Assembly (NCBI GenBank): GCA_016795255.1
Contig: JAEUIB010000070.1
Span: forward strand, 1 to 5,772
DNA length: 5,772 bases
Direction: 5' to 3'
DNA from: Planctomycetota bacterium
Lineage (GTDB): Bacteria > Planctomycetota > B15-G4 > JADJEK01
The translations under genes and the position numbers were made by a program. Of the stretch, positions 1 to 4,610 are shown piece by piece (the first letter of the stretch is position 1; each line of letters begins with the position of its first letter). Below the pieces are notes generated by a model. That model was not told where the DNA came from, ran no database searches, and worked only from the letters and a program-made list of their open reading frames with translations.

Positions 1-258
1 GGTCGAGACGTACCGGTGCGGGCCACGATCGAACAGATCGACGGACTGTCCGCGCACGCGGACCGCACCGCGATCGTGCGCTGGCTCGGCGCGTTTCGCC
101 GGCCCCCACGAATGACGTACGTCGTCCACGGCGAGCCGTCCGCGGCCGCGGCGTTGGCCGAAGTGCTCCGGGACCGCCTCGCCATGCCGGCGCGACCGGC
201 ACTCGACGGCGAGTGCGTCCCGCTGACCGAAGCCGAAACGATCGGAGGACGAACTTGA
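1..258 (+). CDS. beta-CASP metallo-beta-lactamase RNA-processing nuclease, C-terminal end (5' partial)
   Basis: Only the last 85 residues are in the window; the frame is open from base 1 (GRDVPVRATI...) and ends at TGA 256-258. The segment matches the RNA-specificity (RMMBL) tail of beta-CASP nucleases of the CPSF73/RNase J superfamily, which are zinc-dependent RNA endo- or exonucleases of the cytoplasm. Two family signatures are visible: IDGLSAHAD, whose histidine (about residue 19 of the fragment) is the conserved motif B histidine, and VVHGE, whose histidine (about residue 43) is motif C. Their spacing is close to that in CPSF73-like proteins, so the active-site end of the enzyme looks intact. 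The catalytic HxHxDH core lies upstream and cannot be checked. The GTG at 16 is an internal valine, not a start. The stop overlaps the next gene's start, which suggests cotranscription. Family assignment is firm; the exact substrate is unknown. Confidence 0.88.
   Translation, partial: GRDVPVRATIEQIDGLSAHADRTAIVRWLGAFRRPPRMTYVVHGEPSAAAALAEVLRDRLAMPARPALDGECVPLTEAETIGGRT
244..249 (+). promoter_or_regulatory. Ribosome binding site deciding a TTG start
   Basis: GGAGGA, a near-perfect Shine-Dalgarno sequence, lies 5 nt before TTG 255 and inside the last codons of the upstream nuclease gene. It is the main reason for choosing TTG 255 over GTG 213 for the P-loop protein. It also predicts translational coupling between the two genes. 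Confidence 0.7.
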
Positions 259-890
259 CCGCGACCCCGTGCTGTCCGGCGTCCCACTCGAGCAAGCGCG
301 TCGTCCTCACCGGCGGTCCGGGTGCCGGGAAGACGTCCGTGCTCGAGCTGATCAAGAAGAGCTTCTGCGCGCACGTCCAGGTGTTGCCGGAAGCCGCAGG
401 CATCCTGTTCGGTGGTGGCTTCCCGCGTCGTGGCGACGATGCGAGCAGTCGATGCGCACAACGTGCGATCTTCCACGTGCAACGGGAACTGGAGACGCTC
501 GTGCTCGGCAGCGCGGACGCCGCCGTCGTTCTCTGCGATCGAGGAACTCTCGATGGCCTCGCGTATTGGCCCGGTCGCGACGACGAGTACTTCGGCGAGC
601 TCGGGACGACGATCGACGAGGAGTTCTCGCGGTACGAGGCGGTGATCCATCTGCGAACACCCGCGTCCGGAGGTGGATACGACCATCGGAATCCGCTTCG
701 GAACGAAGACGCCGCGCAAGCCGCGCGCATCGACGAGAGGATCGCAGCGATCTGGGGTCGCCACCCTCGGTGCGTCCAGGTGCGCAATTCCGCGGCGTTC
801 CTGGACAAGGCTCGATCCGTGTTGGCGCTCGTGCGAGCCGAGCTGCCCGAGTGCTGCCGACATCATCACGTGGAGACGATCGATCCGTGA
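255..890 (+). CDS. AAA_28-type P-loop NTP-binding protein
   Basis: A cytoplasmic protein of 211 residues with a Walker A P-loop near the N terminus (GGPGAGKTS, residues 20-28), a following LPEAA segment (44-48), and a Walker B-like strand leading into CDRGTLDG and AYWPG (about 94-107). A later basic/acidic block with NPLRNED, ID..I..IW and HP (about 146-171) completes the pattern of the AAA_28/NadR-like kinase-type P-loop family. Members bind ATP or GTP; most have no proven substrate, so none is assigned. The start chosen is TTG at 255, because GGAGGA at 244-249 sits 5 nt upstream and the start overlaps the previous stop as TTGA. A GTG at 213 would add 14 residues, has no good ribosome site and would overlap the upstream gene by 46 nt. 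Odd points are a CC pair at residues 6-7 and a C-terminal CCRHHH cluster (200-205), which could bind metal. Family call is good; function is unknown. Confidence 0.85.
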   Translation: MTATPCCPASHSSKRVVLTGGPGAGKTSVLELIKKSFCAHVQVLPEAAGILFGGGFPRRGDDASSRCAQRAIFHVQRELETLVLGSADAAVVLCDRGTLDGLAYWPGRDDEYFGELGTTIDEEFSRYEAVIHLRTPASGGGYDHRNPLRNEDAAQAARIDERIAAIWGRHPRCVQVRNSAAFLDKARSVLALVRAELPECCRHHHVETIDP

Positions 891-926
891 GCGACGACGG
901 AATCTGGCCGTCGATCGGGACCACCC

Positions 927-953
927 GATCCTCCGATCGCTTCGGAGGTGATC
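927..953 (+). terminator. Candidate terminator hairpin after the P-loop gene
   Basis: CCTCCGA (930-936) pairs with TCGGAGG (942-948) around the 5-nt loop TCGCT. The flanking GATC at 927-930 and 950-953 allows an alternative longer, bulged stem. The hairpin begins about 40 nt after the stop of the P-loop gene. There is no T run after it, so it may instead stabilise the 3' end or need a termination factor. Confidence 0.35.
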
Positions 954-989
954 CGTCGCGCCTCACACGTTCGGTCCGAGGTTCTCGTG

Positions 990-1009
990 CGCCACGGCAC
1001 ACCGTGGCG
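990..1009. terminator. Perfect 8-bp hairpin in the convergent gap
   Basis: CGCCACGG (990-997) and CCGTGGCG (1002-1009) form a perfect 8-bp GC-rich stem with a CACA loop (TGTG on the other strand). It lies between the two converging genes and could act on either transcript. No T tract follows on either side, so its role as a terminator is inferred from position only. Confidence 0.35.
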
Positions 1010-1083
1010 ACTCTTCGAACGACGGAGTCCGAACCACCGCGCGCGCCGAGCACTCTCGGGCCGTGTCGGGACGGGCCGGGGAG

Positions 1084-1110
1084 CGAGCATCGGGTTCGAA
1101 CCGATGCTCG
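1084..1110 (-). terminator. 10-bp hairpin just after the mglB-like stop
   Basis: CGAGCATCGG (1084-1093) and CCGATGCTCG (1101-1110) form a perfect 10-bp stem with a 7-nt loop. It starts 3 nt beyond the stop codon of the mglB-like gene, the last gene of the minus-strand operon, so it is the best candidate for that operon's 3' end. No U tract follows on the minus strand (it continues CTCCCCGG). On the minus strand the loop reads TTCGAAC, resembling a tRNA T-loop, but no tRNA body is present. Confidence 0.5.
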
Positions 1111-1113
1111 TCG

Positions 1114-1626
1114 TCAGGACTTCGAGTCCTTGAACAAGTCGTCGAGCGCCCGGTCCGCGTTCGAGCCGTACGTCGGGTCGAGCGACGACGGCGCCGTCGC
1201 GCCGACCTTCGGCTTCGCGAACAGTTCGCCGAGCTTGCGCACCGCGTCCGACGTGTACAGGCGCACCATGCCGAGCGTCGTCGAATCGTCGAACAGCACG
1301 GTCAGGATCGCGCGGCCACCGACGAGCGACAGTTGGATGTTGTCGCGTTCGCCTTGATGGAACAGCGCGGAGAACTCCTGCTCGCCGAGCAGCTTCGCCA
1401 TCGCCTTCGTCGCCGCGAACGAACCGGCGACCAGCGCCGAGATCGTGTCCGGATCGACGTTGCCGGCTTCGCCGACGTGCGTGATCAAGTGCCCGTCGCG
1501 ATCAATCAGGTACGCGCTGCGCGCTCCGGCCCGGCGCAGGAACTCGCCGAGCACGCGATCGATCTGTTCCATGTTGTCGGAGTAGAAGACGAGTCGGCTC
1601 TCGCGCAGGCCATGGTCGGTCGTCAT
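1114..1626 (-). CDS. mglB: MglB-like Roadblock/LC7 protein (GTPase regulator)
   Basis: A cytoplasmic protein of 170 residues whose whole length follows the MglB pattern. The Roadblock/LC7 fold covers about residues 12-135: helix (NMEQIDRVLGEFL), strands (SAYLIDRDGHLITHVG), long helix (about 59-82), then GEQEFSALFHQGERDNI and the strands SLVGGRAILTVLFDD and TTLGMVRLY. A short tail ends in ALDDLFKDS, like the C-terminal helix of Myxococcus MglB that contacts MglA. In that system an MglB dimer binds one MglA, stimulates GTP hydrolysis and, through the tail, influences nucleotide exchange. It is the last gene of the operon, 31 nt after the mglA-like stop. ATG at 1626 is the furthest in-frame start and has only a weak GGGA upstream. 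The order mglA-mglB is the reverse of the Myxococcus mglB-mglA operon. Family confidence is high; its partner is inferred to be the adjacent GTPase. Confidence 0.9.
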   Translation of the reverse strand: MTTDHGLRESRLVFYSDNMEQIDRVLGEFLRRAGARSAYLIDRDGHLITHVGEAGNVDPDTISALVAGSFAATKAMAKLLGEQEFSALFHQGERDNIQLSLVGGRAILTVLFDDSTTLGMVRLYTSDAVRKLGELFAKPKVGATAPSSLDPTYGSNADRALDDLFKDSKS

Positions 1627-1657
1627 GGGCGTGCCATCCCGGGATGCGGGACGCCTT

Positions 1658-2908
1658 TCACTTCAGGAAGAAGAAAGCGAGCGCGGCGCCGAGCGCCACG
1701 GCGACCACCGCGATCACCGCGATCACGGCCGGGTTCTTGTGCGACGTCGGGCTCCCTGGTTGGCCCTGCTTGCCGCCGATCACCTTCACTTCGCGTCGGA
1801 AGACGTCGTCCATGCGCTCTTTGCCGCGCGACTCGGACGTCGAGGACGCCGTCTTCGCCATGAGGTCGGAGAGTTCTTGCGGCGCGTTCGCGTCGCTCGA
1901 GCGCGACGGTTCGACGGTCGCGGACGGCGCGGCGCGCGGGGGCTCCGCGGTCCGCGGAGCCGAAGCCGGCGCCGACGCAGCGGCGGACGCCATGCGCGGA
2001 GCGGCCACCGGGGCCGGCGGCGGCGTCTCGTTGCGCTCGATGTTCAACCCGCCCGCCGCGGGAGCCGCCTTCGCCGCCGCGACCATCGACGGACGCGCGT
2101 CGGCTTTGCCGGCGGTCGCGACGACGGCGGGCGCCGGCTTCACGCCGGAGCCGATGTTGTTGCGCTCGATCTGCAGCCCACCGCCCGCCGCTGCGGCCGG
2201 CGCGGCCGGCGCGGGAGCGGACTTCGGCGTCGGCGCCGCGGGCGTCGGGGCGGCCTTCGCCGCGGGCGCGGGCTTCGCGGCCGGCGTCGGCCGCGCCGGC
2301 TCGGGCGCTTGCGCCATGCCGCCGTCGGTCGAGTTGATGCTCGCGAGGACGATCTTCGACAGCGCCTTCAGCGTCTGGAACACGCCTTCGCCGCGGGACG
2401 CGATGCCCTCGAAGGCCGGTGCGCCGACGACGTTCAGTTCCTTCGCCAGCTCTTCGGGCGTCATCGCGTCGGGCATGTCCCGCTTGTTCCACTGGAACAC
2501 GATCGGGAACTTGCCGAACTCCTTGCCCATCTCGGCGAGGTTCTCGCGCAGGTTGTCGAGCGAGACCTTGTTGTCCTCGAGCTTCGCGCGCGACGAATCG
2601 GCGACGAAGATCACGCCGTCCGCGCCGAGCAGCACGAGCTTGCGCGTCGAGTTGTAGTAGACCTGCCCGGGCACCGTGTAGAGGTGGAACTTGGTCTTCA
2701 TGCCCGCGATCTCGCCGAGATCGAGCGGCATGAAGTCGAAGAACAGCGTGCGATCACCGTCGGTCGAGATCGACGTCAGCTCGCCCTTGTTCGCGTCGGG
2801 CGTCTTGGCGTGGACCATCTCGAGGTTCGTCGTCTTGCCCGACAGACCCGGTCCGTAATAGACGAGCTTGCAGTTGATCTCTTTGCGCGCGAAGTTGATT
2901 TGAACCAT
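1658..2908 (-). CDS. mglA: MglA-family small GTPase with Pro/Ala linker and C-terminal membrane anchor
   Basis: The protein has 416 residues, about twice the classical MglA length of about 195. Residues 1-196 are a complete Ras-like MglA G domain: P-loop GPGLSGKT (19-26), R53-T54 in the DRTLFFDF segment, TVPGQ (78-82) in place of the usual DxxG, and NKRD (141-144). Positions 21, 53, 78 and 82 match the numbering of Myxococcus MglA, where R53 is the intrinsic arginine finger and Q82 is catalytic, so GTP hydrolysis should be possible. Residues 198-336 are a low-complexity Ala/Pro linker with two GGLxIERN motifs (243-250, 286-293). Residues 337-392 are polar and charged. Residues 393-415 are a continuous hydrophobic helix followed only by K416, with no N-terminal signal, predicting a tail-anchored inner-membrane protein with its G domain in the cytoplasm. 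GGAG lies 8 nt before ATG 2908. The gene sits 24 nt after one Roadblock gene and before the mglB-like gene. The role of the extension is inferred. Confidence 0.95.
   Translation of the reverse strand: MVQINFARKEINCKLVYYGPGLSGKTTNLEMVHAKTPDANKGELTSISTDGDRTLFFDFMPLDLGEIAGMKTKFHLYTVPGQVYYNSTRKLVLLGADGVIFVADSSRAKLEDNKVSLDNLRENLAEMGKEFGKFPIVFQWNKRDMPDAMTPEELAKELNVVGAPAFEGIASRGEGVFQTLKALSKIVLASINSTDGGMAQAPEPARPTPAAKPAPAAKAAPTPAAPTPKSAPAPAAPAAAAGGGLQIERNNIGSGVKPAPAVVATAGKADARPSMVAAAKAAPAAGGLNIERNETPPPAPVAAPRMASAAASAPASAPRTAEPPRAAPSATVEPSRSSDANAPQELSDLMAKTASSTSESRGKERMDDVFRREVKVIGGKQGQPGSPTSHKNPAVIAVIAVVAVALGAALAFFFLK
1664..1732 (-). other. C-terminal transmembrane segment of the MglA-like GTPase
   Basis: Encodes residues 393-415, an uninterrupted run of Ala, Val, Ile, Leu, Gly and Phe that starts at NPAVIAVIAV and ends FFFL just before the terminal lysine. 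Length and composition fit one membrane-spanning helix. A histidine and a lysine (H390, K391) precede it, consistent with the N-terminal side facing the cytoplasm. Confidence 0.85.
1901..2317 (-). other. Ala/Pro-rich low-complexity linker of the MglA-like GTPase
   Basis: Encodes about residues 198-336, dominated by Ala and Pro with scattered Lys, Thr and Ser (for example PTPAAKPAPAAKAAPTP). It is probably an extended, disordered tether between the G domain and the membrane anchor. The only ordered-looking islands are the two GGLxIERN motifs. Because it is GC-rich and repetitive, long open frames appear by chance on the opposite strand here. Confidence 0.85.
2030..2182 (-). repeat. Duplicated GGLxIERN motif in the GTPase linker
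   Basis: Two copies of the eight-residue motif G-G-L-(Q/N)-I-E-R-N, at residues 243-250 (nt 2159-2182) and 286-293 (nt 2030-2053), are 43 residues apart. The surrounding linker is Ala/Pro low complexity, so identity at seven of eight positions stands out. The copies differ in codons at some positions. They look like short linear binding motifs; no partner is known from the sequence. Confidence 0.75.
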
Positions 2909-2932
2909 GGTGCGGGCTCCGGGGACCGTGCG

Positions 2933-3292
2933 TCACATCGGGTGATCGAGTCTCGACATCGCGATCATCTGCCGGGCCGGGCCGGCGATTTCGAGCAGCG
3001 TCAGGTCGAGGTCCAGTTGGGGTTCGGTGACCACGACGAGCACGAGCTCGTCGAGCGGTACGAAGACGAAGCGGCCGAACGCGGCGGTCAACGTCAGGCG
3101 ACGGATGCGGCCGAGACCGAGTTCGGTCGCGGACTTCATCGCACGCAACACGGACGCGGACGCCAGCGCGGCGACCGAGTCGGCGTCGAGCGAACCGCCG
3201 AGATCCGACGCGGCGACGACTCCGTCCCCGGTCATGATCAGCGCGCCCTTGACGCCCACTCGTTCCTTGAGGCTTTGGATGATGCGCTTCAT
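2933..3292 (-). CDS. Small Roadblock/LC7 domain protein
   Basis: A compact protein of 119 residues, essentially one Roadblock/LC7 domain. The order of elements is: N-terminal helix (MKRIIQSLKERVG), strand pair (GALIMTGDGVVAAS), long helix (about 35-58, SLDADSVAALASASVLRAMK), then strands RIRRLTLTAAFGRFVFVPL and ELVLVVVTE, and a final helix (about 94-113). Roadblock proteins are dimeric platforms that bind or regulate small GTPases. It is clearly different from the MglB-like protein encoded downstream, lacking the acidic DDLF tail, so it may form a separate homodimer or a heterodimer with another Roadblock protein of the operon. ATG 3292 lies 2 nt after the stop of the TPR gene (TGA AC ATG), implying translational coupling; a GGTGA lies within the end of that gene. 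GTG at 3298 would add only two residues. The mglA-like gene follows after 24 nt. The partner GTPase is inferred. Confidence 0.85.
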   Translation of the reverse strand: MKRIIQSLKERVGVKGALIMTGDGVVAASDLGGSLDADSVAALASASVLRAMKSATELGLGRIRRLTLTAAFGRFVFVPLDELVLVVVTEPQLDLDLTLLEIAGPARQMIAMSRLDHPM

Positions 3293-3294
3293 GT

Positions 3295-4419
3295 TCACGC
3301 TCTCACCACGCGCTCCAGCGCGTCGCGGGTCGCGACCGCACTGCCTTCGACGTCGTGGTCGGAGCCGACGAGCACGCCCATGAACGCGCCGCGCTTCAGC
3401 TCGAGGATGCAGGACGAATCCTCGCCCTCGACGACGAGTCGCGCCGGTGCGCCGAGGTCCATGCCGCGGGCCGCGCGATCGCAGAGGTCGGCGAGTTCGC
3501 GCATCACGACGCTGCGCTCGCGCAGACCGTCCTCGCACTCGGTGACGAGATCGTGTGATTCGACGCTCGGGCGGGACTGCGCGCCGAACACGACGCACGA
3601 CGCGCCGGTCGTTTCGCGCAACCGCGCGACTTCGGCGGTCGGGGCCTGCAGCGGCATCGTGATCGAACCTTCGTCGGCACGAGACGTCCGATCGGCGTCA
3701 CCGAACGACCGCGCGATCTCCACGCGCGACGCCAGCGTCTCGAAGTCCGGCTCGCCGGTATTGCCTTCCGCCCGCTCCACCTTCTGGTGATCGAGATCGC
3801 GCAACAGTCGACGCGCGCGATCGTGTTCCGGCGCGAGCGCGAGCGTGCGTTCGATGCAGCCTCGTGCCGCGTCGCGCGCACCGACCAGCGCGAACAACTC
3901 GGCGAGGAGGTAGTGCGGCTTCACGGCGTCGGCGTCGGCGGCCGCGGCACGATCGAGCCACGCCTTCGCGGCGAGCGCATCGCTGGCCTTCAAGCTGTCG
4001 CGGTAGCGCTCGAGCCGCATCGCACCGAGCTGCACCAGCGCGGAGCACTGGTCGCCGAACCGTCGGATCGATTCCTCGAGCGTCGCGACCGACGAGTCGT
4101 CGCGCTGCAGCGAACGGAACGCGTCGGCCAGGTCGAGATACGCCGCCATCGACGGCGCGGAGCGCACGCGCTCCTTCGCTTCGCGGACGCGGCGTTCGGC
4201 GTCGACCGACGACATCCGCGCGCCGAGGCGGCGGATCTCCTGCGCGTCCGGGAACACCGAACGCCCGAACTCGAGCACCTCCTGCGCCGCGGCGTGATCG
4301 CCGAGCGTCAGGTAGCCGAGCACGCATTCCGCGATGCCGTGCGGAAGTGGTTCCTTCTCGAGGCTCTTGCGGAGCCTGCCGAGGCGGAAGCGCTCTTTCG
4401 ACAGCGACAACAAGCCCAT
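3295..4419 (-). CDS. TPR-like protein with C-terminal Roadblock-like domain
   Basis: A predicted cytoplasmic protein of 374 residues; no signal peptide or membrane helix is seen. Residues 20-210 are helical with tetratricopeptide-like features: ECVLGYLTLGDHAAAQEVLEF (31-51), AAYLDLADAFRSLQ (92-105), ALVQLGAMRLERYRDS (127-142), and PHYLLAELFALVGARDAARG followed by IERTLALAPEHDRA (168-202), the clearest TPR. Residues 211-258 form a charged linker. Residues 262-374 fit the Roadblock fold: short helix, strand GASCVVFGAQ, long helix (about 299-318), strands ARLVVEGEDSSCILEL and GAFMGVLVGSD, and a last helix. This would be a third Roadblock-type protein in the operon, here on a TPR scaffold. The start is ATG 4419, with GAGGGA 6 nt upstream; the frame stays open far upstream, but only as a shadow of the next gene. 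It is the first gene of the presumed operon. TPRs are clear; the Roadblock assignment is by predicted fold pattern and less certain. Confidence 0.85.
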   Translation of the reverse strand: MGLLSLSKERFRLGRLRKSLEKEPLPHGIAECVLGYLTLGDHAAAQEVLEFGRSVFPDAQEIRRLGARMSSVDAERRVREAKERVRSAPSMAAYLDLADAFRSLQRDDSSVATLEESIRRFGDQCSALVQLGAMRLERYRDSLKASDALAAKAWLDRAAAADADAVKPHYLLAELFALVGARDAARGCIERTLALAPEHDRARRLLRDLDHQKVERAEGNTGEPDFETLASRVEIARSFGDADRTSRADEGSITMPLQAPTAEVARLRETTGASCVVFGAQSRPSVESHDLVTECEDGLRERSVVMRELADLCDRAARGMDLGAPARLVVEGEDSSCILELKRGAFMGVLVGSDHDVEGSAVATRDALERVVRA

Positions 4420-4501
4420 GAACGATCCCTCGTGAGTGCGGCGACCCGAGTGGGCGTCACAACCCGGGTCCTTTATCGGCAGTTCCCCCGGCGAGCCTGA
4501 G

Positions 4502-4537
4502 CTGCGAACGACCGCGGTTCGACGGAAGAGTTCGCAG
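4502..4537. repeat. Nested, mutually exclusive inverted repeats
   Basis: CTGCGAAC (4502-4509) is the exact reverse complement of GTTCGCAG (4530-4537), with 20 nt between. Within that loop GTTCG (4517-4521) can also pair with CGAAC (4505-4509). The two hairpins share the left arm and cannot form together. The site lies about 75 nt after the stop of the PEGA/propeller gene and about 80 nt before the TPR gene start. It may be a terminator of the first, a leader structure of the second, or a protein-binding dyad. Confidence 0.35.
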
Positions 4538-4574
4538 GAGCGGGAGAACGGCGGCACCGTGCGCCGACGCCCGA

Positions 4575-4606
4575 CGCCTCGACGCGTCGATGCGTCGATG
4601 CGTCGA
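4575..4606. repeat. Short tandem octamer repeat
   Basis: Four consecutive 8-bp units read CGCCTCGA, CGCGTCGA, TGCGTCGA, TGCGTCGA, ending 4 nt from the stop codon of the PEGA/propeller gene. The junction of the first two units forms the 12-bp palindrome TCGACGCGTCGA (4579-4590). The last two copies are identical, suggesting slippage. Confidence 0.7.
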
Positions 4607-4610
4607 TGAC

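Larger units (their letters stand above)
891..1113. other. Non-coding gap between convergent genes
   Basis: This 223-bp stretch lies between the 3' ends of the plus-strand P-loop gene and the minus-strand mglB-like gene. The open frames crossing it are arginine/serine-rich shadows with no recognisable domain. It holds three inverted repeats (927-953, 990-1009, 1084-1110), fitting a shared transcription-termination zone. None is followed by a clear T tract on either strand, so classical intrinsic termination is not proven. No tRNA or promoter was recognised. Confidence 0.6.
4420..4610. promoter_or_regulatory. Intergenic region upstream of the Roadblock-MglA operon
   Basis: This 191-bp stretch separates the PEGA/propeller gene from the TPR-Roadblock gene, both on the minus strand. 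It is the likely place for the operon's promoter. It contains an octamer tandem repeat (4575-4606), competing inverted repeats (4502-4537) and, on the minus strand, a GATAAA at 4472-4477 that is the most AT-rich patch and a weak -10 candidate. No convincing -35 element lies 16-18 nt upstream, so the promoter is not identified. The Shine-Dalgarno of the TPR gene is at 4426-4431. Confidence 0.4.

Noticed and set aside
1084..1110. A tRNA on the minus strand, because the hairpin loop TTCGAAC with GG/CC looks like a T-arm
   Set aside because: No matching acceptor, D-arm or anticodon arm is found; the sequence 5' of it is the end of the mglB-like coding region.
269..1357. A 362-residue plus-strand open frame through the P-loop gene, the convergent gap and the mglB-like end
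   Set aside because: It is Arg/Ser-rich, shares no recognisable motif and overlaps two supported genes in other frames; it is a shadow.
1623..1637. A mini-ORF (ATG GCA CGC CCA TGA) overlapping the mglB-like start on the minus strand
   Set aside because: Four codons with only a weak ribosome site; it could affect translation of the downstream gene but nothing supports it beyond chance.
1625..3790. A 721-residue open frame on the plus strand, antisense to the mglA-like and Roadblock genes, and a 337-residue one at 1644-2657
   Set aside because: Their translations are low-complexity Arg/Gly/Ala/Leu-rich with no domain, while the minus strand carries well-conserved MglA and Roadblock sequences. 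They arise from GC-rich codon usage.
4472..4477. A sigma-70 -10 box (GATAAA on the minus strand) for the operon
   Set aside because: Four of six consensus bases and no -35 hexamer at the expected distance; kept only as a weak hint in the intergenic entry.
4575..4606. A CRISPR-like or satellite array
   Set aside because: The units are 8 bp with no spacers, and no cas genes are present; it is a simple tandem repeat.
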